DNA from: an uncultured Candidatus Saccharibacteria bacterium
GTDB lineage: Bacteria; Patescibacteriota; Saccharimonadia; Saccharimonadales; Saccharimonadaceae
Reading direction: 5' to 3'
NCBI GenBank assembly: GCA_938036825.1
Contig: CALHWD010000018.1
Location: forward strand, 54,544-118,543
Length of the DNA stretch: 64,000 bases
Position 1 is the first letter of the stretch. Each line of letters begins with the position of its first letter. Of the stretch, positions 24,180 to 32,249 are shown piece after piece. The notes under the pieces were generated by a model, which made no database searches, had not been told where the DNA came from, and saw nothing but the letters and a program-made list of their open reading frames with translations. The position numbers and the translations under genes are program-made.

Positions 24180-26003
24180 ATGCCAAAGCCAAAATCACCA
24201 GAACAATTTATTGCATCATCACCAGCTGGAGAGAAACTCCTTGGTATGTTCCATCACAATCTTGGCGATGGAGCGCTGCGCATCGCGAGAATAATCACAC
24301 ATGAACAATCGGCTCATCGTAGTGATGGCACGCACAATGAGCATAGCCACAACGTTCACCAGCCAACCCACCGCGCACTGGGTAATCACGAAGCTAAGGT
24401 AGCTGAGGCGCTGGAGAGTGGTTACTGCGGTATTACACACCCAGACGCTAGGTTCGTGCAAGAGGAGATTGCTGACTTACTTATCAAAAAGCAAGCTGTG
24501 CCAGAAGCGTATTTTGCCCTGCAAGAGCGGATTACTCGCAAGCGTGGCCAAGGCGAGGTAGTGCTAGGTCTCGAAGAAAAGCAGCGCCTGGTGGATACCG
24601 TTCAAGCTGACCAAGCTGACAGCCTCACGCAGTGGTCAACATATCTACGCAGCGATGAGAATGAGCATGTATATCCAGACTGGTTTAAGGTATATGTATG
24701 GGAATCGCTCAAGACGATGGGCGAGTACGACAAAGCTAAGGGAGAATTTAAGAAGCGTACTGGCTCGACTACTGCATCCTGGCCGGAGCTCAATGCTGAG
24801 GCGCTGGCGCAGGTGTATGATGCCATTGACCAAGGGGTGATTCGTGGCGAGCGTGAAGTGGACGACCAGCTGGCACTGCTGCTAGGCAGGGGGGACTTTG
24901 CTGCGCTCTATGCTGCGGCTCTTGCCGATAGCGCTTATAATAAGACGAAGCAAGAGGTATACCAAGCAACGACCGGCTCGTGGACGAAGTACGAGCGAAT
25001 TGCTAGCCAACATAGCCCCAACTACACCAATGATGGTGGGGAATATACCAATGAATCGCGGGAGGATGATGCATACGACAAAACGGTGGAAAACACGAGA
25101 CGCCTCACAGACATGGAGCGACGGGTGTACGCAGGTGAAGAGCTGACAACAGAAGACCTAGAATTCTTGTGGCTGAATGAGAGAATTGAAGGCTTTGGCT
25201 TGGATGTTGATCCGCGAGCTAGTCAGCTGCTAGAGGGGCGCGATTATGTGGCAGACTTTGACCGAATTGCAGAGATGATTGGTTATGATGAGTTGTACTG
25301 GACGGTGGTTGAGGGTGACGAAGGTCGTGTATGGAATATGAGTAAAAATTATTTCGTTGATAGAATTGACCGACTGAGTGATGAAAGCCGCGATGATCTT
25401 ATCAAAACAATGGAGTATGATAAATACCTTGATAATATTAAGACTGCCATGCGTGCCAGGCATTTGTATCAGCAAGGTGTAGAGGTTATAACGATATTGG
25501 ATCGTCGATTTGTTTGTCAGTATCCATATCCTTATCGAGTGGTTGATGATGGCAACGCTATAGCAGATCGGCTCATTGCAGCAGGGGCTGATGCTGAGTA
25601 TACGAATGGCGTCTTGAAAGTGATACGCAATGACCCGATTGGTTACCACAGCGAGCCGAAGGCTCCAGAGCGAATCCTGGACCAACGAGACTTTGACAAT
25701 TGGCTCCAGTATATGACTAATACAGTAGGTGAGCTACCATGTGATGATGCAACACGGCAGCGCATTATGCACGACGTCGTGCAATCTGACCTTGAATATA
25801 TGGAGAGAGATATCTTTCTCGATAACCTGAGTACATTGGCGCACATCAACAACGATAACCACCAAATGACACGCTGTTTGCTCGCTACTTTTCCTGCTTG
25901 GTGGCTCAAGTACAGTGGTCGAGTTGATCAGCTTGCCGCCGGAGGCCTTGACCGGTCAACAGTTGAAGAATATATTTCGGCTCTTCAAGATGATATTGAA
26001 TAG
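24180..26003 (+). CDS. Hypothetical 607-residue protein
   Basis: A large, acidic, soluble protein with many Tyr, Asp and Glu residues and no signal or membrane span. It appears all-helical, with degenerate repeated helix pairs (LTTEDLEFLWLNERIEGFG; DELYWTVVEGDEGRVW; ERDIFLDNLSTLAHINNDNHQMTRCLLATF). No catalytic motif recognised. GC falls from the 5' to the 3' half (AT-rich near 25300-25650), which may indicate a younger or less constrained C-terminal part. A TATAAT at 24141-24146 gives a leader of about 30 nt. The next gene is convergent. I cannot assign a function. Confidence 0.75.
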   Translation: MPKPKSPEQFIASSPAGEKLLGMFHHNLGDGALRIARIITHEQSAHRSDGTHNEHSHNVHQPTHRALGNHEAKVAEALESGYCGITHPDARFVQEEIADLLIKKQAVPEAYFALQERITRKRGQGEVVLGLEEKQRLVDTVQADQADSLTQWSTYLRSDENEHVYPDWFKVYVWESLKTMGEYDKAKGEFKKRTGSTTASWPELNAEALAQVYDAIDQGVIRGEREVDDQLALLLGRGDFAALYAAALADSAYNKTKQEVYQATTGSWTKYERIASQHSPNYTNDGGEYTNESREDDAYDKTVENTRRLTDMERRVYAGEELTTEDLEFLWLNERIEGFGLDVDPRASQLLEGRDYVADFDRIAEMIGYDELYWTVVEGDEGRVWNMSKNYFVDRIDRLSDESRDDLIKTMEYDKYLDNIKTAMRARHLYQQGVEVITILDRRFVCQYPYPYRVVDDGNAIADRLIAAGADAEYTNGVLKVIRNDPIGYHSEPKAPERILDQRDFDNWLQYMTNTVGELPCDDATRQRIMHDVVQSDLEYMERDIFLDNLSTLAHINNDNHQMTRCLLATFPAWWLKYSGRVDQLAAGGLDRSTVEEYISALQDDIE

Positions 26004-26060
26004 CTCTCGTGGCTCAATCTAAACATACTCTTGTGTGCTGGAGGTAAGCACGTTGATATA

Positions 26061-26867
26061 TTACCCCGCACAATACTCACCCAGCAGCCGTACAGTGTGG
26101 TCGCTTTGCTCGATGGTGCGCAGGGCGTGCCGGAGTGGAGCACCAGCGCTGTCGACAACGAGGAAGAATTTGTATTGCCACGGCTGGCCGACGATGGGCT
26201 GAGACTGCAAGCTGCTGATATTGATACCTGCCGCGGCGAAGACGTGCAATACCTCGAGCAGCGCACCAGGCTGGTGATTGGTCGTGATGACGAGCGTGGC
26301 GCGGTTGGCGCGGGCCGGCGCGTGGCCTGGTGTGAGGATGATGAAGCGGGTGATGTTATCGTGGCTGTCTTGGATGCTACGGCGCAGGATGGGTAGGTGA
26401 TGGAGAGTAGCAGCCGCCCAGCCAGCGATGGCGGCTTTGTGTGGATCGCCAGCTGCTTTGATATAGGCGACCGCCCCCGCTGTGTCGAAAAATTCATTCT
26501 GCGCCGCATGCGGCAGCTCGGCGGCAAGAAAGCGCTGGCACTGCGCAAGTGCGACGGGGTGCGAATACACTTCGGTAATATCAGCTAGGCGAGCGCCAGG
26601 TAGTGTAATGAGCATCTGCTCAATGGCAAGACGTACCTCGCCAATGATGGGTAGTGGGCATGCCTCGAGGTAGTGGTACGGCTCGTTGATTGTTCCGTAG
26701 AGCGTGTTCTCCACCGCCACAACGATGCCCTCGGCTTGGCCAGTCGCATGCGCATGGAAAACATCGCGAAACGTCGTGCACGGCACGGTATTGACCTGCG
26801 GCCCAAACCACTGCTGTGCTGCCTGCTCATGAAACGACCCCGCCTGGCCTTGGATGGCAATATGCAT
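26061..26867 (-). CDS. pheA: Prephenate dehydratase
   Basis: A 268-residue monofunctional enzyme that converts prephenate to phenylpyruvate in phenylalanine synthesis. The periplasmic-binding-like catalytic fold starts at MHIAIQGQAGSFHEQAA; VAVENTLYGTINEPYHYL, YSHPVALAQCQRFL and the catalytic DNITRF motif (Thr-Arg-Phe) are all present. A C-terminal ACT domain follows (LVITTNHQPGALLEVLHVFAAAGINISSLQSQPI), where ESRP is altered to QSQP, so feedback by phenylalanine may be weakened. Start ATG 26867 fits both the family and a TGCTATACT box 6 nt before it; in-frame codons up to 26981 lie beyond that promoter. No chorismate mutase or other aromatic gene is nearby. Confidence 0.92.
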   Translation of the reverse strand: MHIAIQGQAGSFHEQAAQQWFGPQVNTVPCTTFRDVFHAHATGQAEGIVVAVENTLYGTINEPYHYLEACPLPIIGEVRLAIEQMLITLPGARLADITEVYSHPVALAQCQRFLAAELPHAAQNEFFDTAGAVAYIKAAGDPHKAAIAGWAAATLHHLPILRRSIQDSHDNITRFIILTPGHAPARANRATLVITTNHQPGALLEVLHVFAAAGINISSLQSQPIVGQPWQYKFFLVVDSAGAPLRHALRTIEQSDHTVRLLGEYCAG

Positions 26868-26873
26868 GCAATT

Positions 26874-26879
26874 AGTATA
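26874..26879 (-). promoter_or_regulatory. Extended -10 box of pheA
   Basis: TGCTATACT, 6 nt before the ATG; leaderless mRNA expected. Confidence 0.6.
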
Positions 26880-27060
26880 GCATGAGGCGGGGATGACAGG
26901 GTTTCTCTGTCTAATGTATAGCATAATGTCGCGCCTTGCGTTTCTCTCCATATCGCGATGATTATGAATATATTTTGACAATATTCATTATTTGGGTTAG
27001 AGTGAAAGAATATATTATAGAGCAGTTTGCTATTGAAAATTGGGCTCTAGGATTCAAAAA

Positions 27061-28233
27061 TTATCGACGACGTGCGTATCGATGAGAGAGCCATAGACTG
27101 ATGCCAATCAACATAGACAACACTCCAAACCAAGCGAAGACTGCCAGCCCTCGAGCGCCCAACCACGAAAACAGCTGCAAAACATATGGTGCGCTGCCAC
27201 CACCGAGATTGCATCCAACGAGGACAATTGCTGTGGCTGTGCTGCGCGATTGTGCAGGGACTTCGTCTGACAATCGGTGAAATATCGTTGAGAGAATGAT
27301 GCTATAGACGAAGCCAACCCCAAAGGACGAAAGGCCAAGCAGCCAGATCGTTGGCGATAGCGATAAGCCAAACAAAATGATACCAATGAGCAGAGCAGAC
27401 AATGCCAAGAGCCGCTGCTTGTACCGACTCACGGCATAGACAAATACTGCACCGGCGATAATCCCCATGATTTGCTTGAGGCTGAGGATGATGCTTGCGT
27501 CTGTGGCCGAGCCAAAACCCGCTGCAATAGTGATCTCGGGCAGGCGCAGCGCCAGTGATACATCAATACAAACAAACCATACCCCGCACAGCGTTAATCC
27601 AATGACTGTGCTAAGCTGCTGGCGGCTCAGCGAGTGAACGGCTGGCGAAGCACCCTCTGTTTTGATGGGCTCGGTAGGCATACGCGGTTGTTGCCGTGGG
27701 GCGCAGGTGAGGAAGATAGCAAGGATGACGAGCCCGGCTGTATAAATCAAGAAGGCGTGCATCCAGCTAATTTTGATTAACTGCCCAGCCAGCAGGGTGA
27801 GCAGCGCGCAGCCAATGATTTCGGCAGAGACGCGCCAACCCAGTACTTGCGCACGCTCCCGACCAGTGTAGTAATCGCTGAGGATGGTAATGGCAACCGC
27901 ATTGATGAGCCCCGTCCCAACGCCAAAGGCCGCGCGTGAAGCCAGCACTAACCAATACTCCTGAATAAAAAACGGCATCACACCAGCCAGCGGAATGAGA
28001 ATGAGGCTGATAATAATGATGTGTCGCTCAGACAGTACGCGGCGAATTGCATGATTAGCCAGCAGCGTCACGACGACAAACAGCGACGGAATAGACAAGA
28101 TTAGCTCAACCTGTGTACTCGAAAATTGGTGATAAAATGCCTTCATTGCCGGAATGGCCGGAGCAATGGCACCAGACGACGTAAGTATAAGCGACAGGCT
28201 GAGCAAGCCTACCTTTTCAATAGTTTGTTTCAT
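27061..28233 (-). CDS. MFS transporter
   Basis: A 390-residue major facilitator with twelve predicted hydrophobic helices and a short cytoplasmic loop in the middle (about 190-210). Family marks are the loop 2-3 region (NHAIRRVLSERH) and motif C-like GTGLINAVAITILSDYYTGRERAQVLG, where the acidic/basic stretch after helix 4 is typical of drug or multidrug exporters. No binding specificity can be read. The start is preceded by TGTTACACT 7 nt away and no Shine-Dalgarno. It is divergent from the DUF3800 gene; 170 nt between them hold both promoters. Confidence 0.88.
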   Translation of the reverse strand: MKQTIEKVGLLSLSLILTSSGAIAPAIPAMKAFYHQFSSTQVELILSIPSLFVVVTLLANHAIRRVLSERHIIIISLILIPLAGVMPFFIQEYWLVLASRAAFGVGTGLINAVAITILSDYYTGRERAQVLGWRVSAEIIGCALLTLLAGQLIKISWMHAFLIYTAGLVILAIFLTCAPRQQPRMPTEPIKTEGASPAVHSLSRQQLSTVIGLTLCGVWFVCIDVSLALRLPEITIAAGFGSATDASIILSLKQIMGIIAGAVFVYAVSRYKQRLLALSALLIGIILFGLSLSPTIWLLGLSSFGVGFVYSIILSTIFHRLSDEVPAQSRSTATAIVLVGCNLGGGSAPYVLQLFSWLGARGLAVFAWFGVLSMLIGISLWLSHRYARRR

Positions 28234-28365
28234 AATAATGAGTGTAACACATTCGCTGATTACTGCTGTAGTAATGGTGGAAGCAGAGAGGGCTTATAGA
28301 CTTAAATTCATTTCATTAGAGTATTACGGGCATTACACTAACGACACTACATAGGTGTGCTACTA

Positions 28366-28394
28366 TTGGCAATGCTTGTAAGTGTATTTATAAT
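28366..28394 (+). promoter_or_regulatory. Promoter of the DUF3800 pair
   Basis: TTGGCA (28366-28371), 17-nt spacer, TATAAT (28389-28394). The start codon follows after 8 nt with no Shine-Dalgarno. Confidence 0.7.
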
Positions 28395-28402
28395 GAAAGT
28401 AT

Positions 28403-29125
28403 ATGAGAAATATACACAATCAAGAATATTCTACATATGTCTATATTGATGAATCTTGTCACATTGGGCATGGCTCTGGCAAGATGCTTCTTGGTGCAGT
28501 TTGGCTAAATACTAAACAACTGCCAATGCTCCTTAGAGAAGTTAAGTGTATTAAAAAGAAACATAAGATATCTTCACACCGTGAGATTAAGTGGACTAAG
28601 GTGAGCTTATCAAAAATTGAATACTATAAAGATTTGTTATTGTTGTTACACCAAACTGATCAAGTCAGCTACAGAGCAGTAGTGATTGATAAAAATAAGG
28701 TTAATTATGAAGCTCACAACGAGACAAGCGATGATTTTTATTATAAAATGCAATACTACTTGGTGCGTAATATTGCTGAAAAGAGTACATCTACGCATAG
28801 TTTGCGGTTATTTTTAGACTATAAAGATACCTGGTCTGGGCATAGGTCACATGAGTTAGCAAGATACTTGAGAAATACAGCGAAGTTCCAAGATAAATAT
28901 TTTACAGCACAACCATTGCGTTCACATGAGGTGATAGGTTTACAATTGGCCGACCTTGTGACTGGTGCAGTAATGTATGCAAATAAACCAAGTAACCAAC
29001 AGAAATCAGAAGCAAAAAAGGAGTTAGTAGCATTTCTAAAAAAAATTACTCAGCAAGAGCTGACAAGCGGTACACCGCCTAGTACTGAAAAGTTCAATTT
29101 ATTCTTTTGGGAACCGCGCGAGTGA
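28403..29125 (+). CDS. DUF3800 domain protein
   Basis: A 240-residue protein of the DUF3800 family, an RNase H-like fold often found beside mobile or defence genes. The N-terminal YIDESC motif followed by LLGAVWLN, the central acidic LFLDYKDTW and the C-terminal LQLADLVTGAV, which carry the conserved acidic residues, are present. The gene is clearly AT-richer than its neighbours and lysine/tyrosine-rich, suggesting transfer. Its TGA overlaps the ATG of the next gene (TGATG), so the two are translated together. The role of DUF3800 is not established; a nuclease-like function is inferred from the fold. Confidence 0.8.
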   Translation: MRNIHNQEYSTYVYIDESCHIGHGSGKMLLGAVWLNTKQLPMLLREVKCIKKKHKISSHREIKWTKVSLSKIEYYKDLLLLLHQTDQVSYRAVVIDKNKVNYEAHNETSDDFYYKMQYYLVRNIAEKSTSTHSLRLFLDYKDTWSGHRSHELARYLRNTAKFQDKYFTAQPLRSHEVIGLQLADLVTGAVMYANKPSNQQKSEAKKELVAFLKKITQQELTSGTPPSTEKFNLFFWEPRE

Positions 29126-29622
29126 TGATACCAGAATGGCTGCCGCTAGAGTTAGAGCTCTCTAGTAATTCATATGAGGCTGATATAAAAAAATTGTTTG
29201 CTGTGTATGAGCATGATTTTCTTAAGACAACGCCACCGATTGTTGATGGATTACCTGTTTATACAAATTCACACCCCGATCCATCCTGGGGCGGTTTTTA
29301 TCCACAGGGTTTTACTCACATTATTACATGCGGTAAGAAGCTTCGAAAGATTGACTATGATAGAGCGACGCGGCTTCCTTGGGTGCGTGCAGTACTAGAG
29401 AACTATAAAGAACCAGAAGTAAGGGCTTTTTGGGACAAGCACCCAAAAGGAGATACATTGTATTTATGGCTTGCAGATATAGATTTTGTTGTAATATTGC
29501 GACGGATGCGTAGTAAAACAAGGCCAGTAGCGGGAATTATGGTGACTGCGTATACACTAAATCGTAGCTATTGCAAGAAAGATATGCAGAGACGGTACAA
29601 TCGATCATATAAACGGCTCTAA
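29125..29622 (+). CDS. Nuclease-toxin-like protein (PBECR/BECR resemblance)
   Basis: A 165-residue protein coupled to DUF3800 by a one-base overlap. It has an N-terminal helical part, then GFTHIITCGKKLRKIDYDRATRLPWVRAVLENY, LYLWLADIDFVVILRRM and a VTAYTLNRSYCKKDMQRRYNRSY ending. The order 'H ... R-x-x-W/L ... D/Y-VVIL ... VTAY' resembles barnase/EndoU/colicin/RelE-like phage nucleases, so it may be an RNase toxin or effector with the DUF3800 protein as partner. This match is from memory of motifs only. AT-rich like its partner, and closed by a terminator. Alternative: a structural accessory of the DUF3800 nuclease. Confidence 0.65.
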   Translation: MIPEWLPLELELSSNSYEADIKKLFAVYEHDFLKTTPPIVDGLPVYTNSHPDPSWGGFYPQGFTHIITCGKKLRKIDYDRATRLPWVRAVLENYKEPEVRAFWDKHPKGDTLYLWLADIDFVVILRRMRSKTRPVAGIMVTAYTLNRSYCKKDMQRRYNRSYKRL

Positions 29623-29629
29623 GATACGC

Positions 29630-29656
29630 AAAAAGCGCCCGTAAGAGACGCTTTTT
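29630..29656. terminator. Terminator after the DUF3800 pair
   Basis: AAAAAGCG/CGCTTTTT with an 11-nt loop; T run on the plus strand. Confidence 0.75.
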
Positions 29657-29712
29657 GAGTTAATTGTACATCATGGTACGTTAACATTTAGTATTATATC
29701 ACGCGTGCGCAA

Positions 29713-29742
29713 TTGATTCAATAGAATGATCCATGCTATAAT
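29713..29742 (+). promoter_or_regulatory. rpsL-rpsG promoter
   Basis: TTGATT (29713-29718), 18-nt spacer, extended -10 TGCTATAAT (TATAAT 29737-29742). Confidence 0.7.
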
Positions 29743-29748
29743 ACCACA

Positions 29749-29957
29749 CGAGTTTCCTCTTTTCGGGGTAGGGCGCTGGTGTGAGCGCACTGCCTGGCAG
29801 AGAAGGTATAGACACGAGGCGGAGGTGCTGCTCCCAATCGTACACGCAAATATGCTGGGTAATCGCCCAGTAGCCAGTATTCTATGCTGCTACACCACCA
29901 ATTAGGTGAGTGGGACAGGCAGCAGAGTTACGAACTATAAGCAATAAGGAGAATTGC
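29749..29957 (+). ncRNA. Structured leader of rpsL-rpsG
   Basis: About 210 nt without an ORF. Hairpins GCGCT/AGCGC (near 29772-29787) and CTGGG/CCCAG (near 29858-29872) are visible, and it ends with AAGGAG before ATG 29958. A long structured leader fits autogenous control by a ribosomal protein (S7 or S12), which is inference. Confidence 0.5.
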
Positions 29958-30371
29958 ATGCCAACCATTAACCAATTGGTGCGCAAGCCACGCAAGACGG
30001 CGGCCCGGAAGTCGAAGTCGCCAGCGCTGGGGCGTATCCACAACGCACTCAAGGTGCGCTACTACGACCAAAATGCACCACTCAAGCGTGGTGTCTGCGT
30101 CAAGGTAACAACCAAAACCCCCAAGAAGCCAAACTCCGCGATGCGTAAAGTGGCTCGTGTGCGCCTCACCAACGGCCACGAAGTCTGGGCATACATTGGC
30201 GGCGAAGGTCACAACCTACAGGAGCACGCTGTGGTGCTCGTCCGTGGTGGCCGTGTGCCGGATCTCCCGGGTGTGCGCTACCACATCGTCCGTGGTGCAC
30301 TCGACCTGCAAGGGGTATCGAAGCGTAAGCAGGGCCGCAGCAAGTACGGTGCCAAGAAGGAGGGTAACTAA
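29958..30371 (+). CDS. rpsL: 30S ribosomal protein S12
   Basis: A 137-residue decoding-centre protein. MPTINQLVRKPRK, KRGVCVKVTTKTPKKPNSAMRKVARVRL and HNLQEHAVVLVRGGRVPDLPGVRYHIVRGALD are near-universal S12 blocks. The lysine at the classic streptomycin site is kept (TKTPKKPNSA), so no resistance substitution is seen there. Start ATG 29958 has AAGGAG at good spacing; an in-frame GTG/ATG at 29910 lies in the leader. rpsG follows after 2 nt. Confidence 0.98.
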   Translation: MPTINQLVRKPRKTAARKSKSPALGRIHNALKVRYYDQNAPLKRGVCVKVTTKTPKKPNSAMRKVARVRLTNGHEVWAYIGGEGHNLQEHAVVLVRGGRVPDLPGVRYHIVRGALDLQGVSKRKQGRSKYGAKKEGN

Positions 30372-30373
30372 CC

Positions 30374-30853
30374 ATGCCTCGTAAAGTCACGAAAAAACTC
30401 CAGCGCACCATCAAGCCAGATCGCAAGTACCAGTCGGTGCTGGTGCAGCGCTTGATTAACAAATCGATGCTGGATGGCAAAAAACAAGTTGCTGAGCGGG
30501 CTGTCTATAGTGCGCTCGAGCAAGCCGCCCGCAGCCTCAAGAGTGAGGATCCGCTGGAAGTGTTTGAGACCTGCATCAAGAACATCAGCCCTAGCTTTGA
30601 GGTAAAGAGTCGCCGCGTTGGTGGTGCTAACTACCAAATTCCATTCCCCATTCAGGGTCATCGTCAGCAGCACTTTGCCTTTATGTGGCTAGTGCAGGCT
30701 GCCCGATCGAAGAGCGGTATGCCATATAGCAAGCGCCTGGCAACAGAGATCGTTGATGCCTGCAACCAAACCGGCGTCGCCTTCAAGAAGAAGGAAGACA
30801 CCCACAAAATGGCCGAGGCCAACCGTGCCTTTGCCCACTTTGCTCGCGGCTAA
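30374..30853 (+). CDS. rpsG: 30S ribosomal protein S7
   Basis: A 159-residue protein that nucleates the 30S head. MPRKVTKKLQRTIKPDRKYQSVLVQRLINKSMLDGKK is the S7 N-terminus; the KVKSRRVGGANYQIPF-type block and MAEANRAFAHFARG ending are typical. GGAGGG lies in the end of rpsL. The usual fusA/tuf genes do not follow; a hairpin and a 600-nt gap do. Confidence 0.97.
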   Translation: MPRKVTKKLQRTIKPDRKYQSVLVQRLINKSMLDGKKQVAERAVYSALEQAARSLKSEDPLEVFETCIKNISPSFEVKSRRVGGANYQIPFPIQGHRQQHFAFMWLVQAARSKSGMPYSKRLATEIVDACNQTGVAFKKKEDTHKMAEANRAFAHFARG

Positions 30854-30871
30854 GATCTGCAGAGCAACATA

Positions 30872-30907
30872 CAAGATCGCCCTAGGTAGATGCCTTGGGC
30901 GATCTTG
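30872..30907 (+). terminator. Hairpin after rpsG
   Basis: CAAGATCGCCC/GGGCGATCTTG perfect stem; T run absent, so an atypical terminator or 3' stabiliser. Confidence 0.6.
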
Positions 30908-31416
30908 CTATATGGCTGCATAGCAGCGACTGGAGTAACGGTTGTACCTCGCTTATCCGACTTTGGTATATCTATAAGTGCTTAGGAGGTGTGTGGGGTG
31001 GGGTAGAACTCATAAGGCATCGTGTTGCGCCTTTGCGTACCGTTTTTTCTCCAGTGTTGCAAGAAAGAGTTAAGTCATTAATCTCCTCATACGAGGACTA
31101 GGCATATATCTATTTGCGCCTGCCTATATGCAGCGATAGAGGTGGACGGAGGGACGGAGTGGGGAGTATTTGCTAGTGAGGAGAGAGAAATACGCAATCA
31201 AGGCTAAAAATGCTTGCGAAAAATATATAATTATCGTCCAAATAGCCACCACTGGTACGACAGGGGTACATATGGGGAAAATAATGCGAAAATAAGGCCA
31301 AAAATAGCTTTGCAGGCGCTGCTTTTATGCTATAATGCAAATGATACGATTACTTACTACCACGCTGCCACGCGCCACAAAGCACGCAGCAGGGAGGAAT
31401 CGGCAGAAAGGAGCCA
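30908..31416. other. Gene-poor stretch between rpsG and the gene at 31457
   Basis: No convincing gene. The 68-codon open frame from 30895 begins inside the rpsG hairpin and has no ribosome site. A TATAAT at about 31331-31336 preceded by TGC (TGCTATAAT) would start a transcript toward the gene at 31457. The stretch 31140-31200 is purine-rich (GGACGGAGGGACGGAG). Otherwise nothing recognised. Confidence 0.5.
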
Positions 31417-31479
31417 ATGCCGTTAACCAAAATCATAGTGCGGAGTATAAAAAACTATGAGAGAGTATACCAACAATAA
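31417..31479 (+). CDS. Possible 20-residue upstream ORF
   Basis: ATG with AAAGGAG just before it, 20 codons (MPLTKIIVRSIKNYERVYQQ), ending in TAA inside the next gene. It overlaps the start of the 247-residue gene in another frame; that gene has no ribosome site of its own apart from this one. Confidence 0.35.
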   Translation: MPLTKIIVRSIKNYERVYQQ

Positions 31480-32200
31480 TACAAGAGAAAAGTCGTTTGC
31501 TAAAAGCGACAAACCGTCAGTGGGCGAAACAAAGTATTCGGAATACGACACAGCAAACGATGGGAATGTACCGACAGTCGAAGAGTTTAGAGGTCGCTAC
31601 GGCAAGCCGAATGCCCTTGAGCTGCCATCTGTTCAAGAGATTCGAGGTTGGCTGCAGCGTGAGCTTGGGCCGCTATTTGCGATGTCGATGACAGAGATGA
31701 CAGACCAGCACATTGATACCATTCATAATAAATTATCCGAGCTGCGCGATGAGCTTGGCTTGGCAATTGGTGATGTCATTGAGATCAACGATGTCCCGTA
31801 TGTTGTGCCTATTGTTAGCGACTTTAAGAGCCCTAAGGACGCCCAAGGCGATGTATCATCGCTGTATTCCGCAATTGAGTCGTCGCTATCCCACCAAGAA
31901 GCGGCGATTTCTTTAGGCGAAGATGGTGGAGCGGAAGAAGGGGTAATCGGCTCATTGGTTGGGTTCTATGTTGGAAAGCGCCCAGATCAAGAGATGGTCA
32001 ATAGCGCCCCTGTTGTGTATGGCATTATTCAGGGTGAGCCAGGCGAAGGCCCGCAGATGATCACAGACCAAGGTGATGTGATTGATGGCGAGCTTAGCAC
32101 TGCAAGTGGTATTGTGCTGGTTCCGACCACAGAGTCGCAACGGCTTGAGTATAGTGATGAGCTTGGTTTGGTTCAAGGAGACTTCTCACTCGCTGCATAA
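31457..32200 (+). CDS. Hypothetical acidic protein
   Basis: A 247-residue soluble, acidic protein with no signal, membrane span or cysteine. The first 45 residues are Asn/Lys/Ser-rich and probably disordered; the rest mixes helices (VQEIRGWLQRELGPLFAMSMTEMTDQHIDTIHNKLSELRDELG) and beta strands around a GDVIEINDVPYVVPIVSD block. The start lies in GTATAAAAAACTATGAGA, nearly the same context as the Rrf2 gene, so it is either leaderless (GTATAA as -10, 6 nt before the ATG) or coupled to the upstream ORF. Family unknown. A terminator follows. Confidence 0.7.
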   Translation: MREYTNNNTREKSFAKSDKPSVGETKYSEYDTANDGNVPTVEEFRGRYGKPNALELPSVQEIRGWLQRELGPLFAMSMTEMTDQHIDTIHNKLSELRDELGLAIGDVIEINDVPYVVPIVSDFKSPKDAQGDVSSLYSAIESSLSHQEAAISLGEDGGAEEGVIGSLVGFYVGKRPDQEMVNSAPVVYGIIQGEPGEGPQMITDQGDVIDGELSTASGIVLVPTTESQRLEYSDELGLVQGDFSLAA

Positions 32201-32220
32201 AGGCTAGTTATAGACGAGAG

Positions 32221-32249
32221 AAAGCCAGTGTGATGAGCACTGGTTTTTC
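32221..32249 (+). terminator. Terminator of the gene at 31457
   Basis: CCAGTG/CACTGG with flanking AAA and TTTTT. Confidence 0.75.

Noticed and set aside
30895..31101. 68-codon frame after rpsG
   Set aside because: Begins within the rpsG hairpin and has no ribosome site or promoter.
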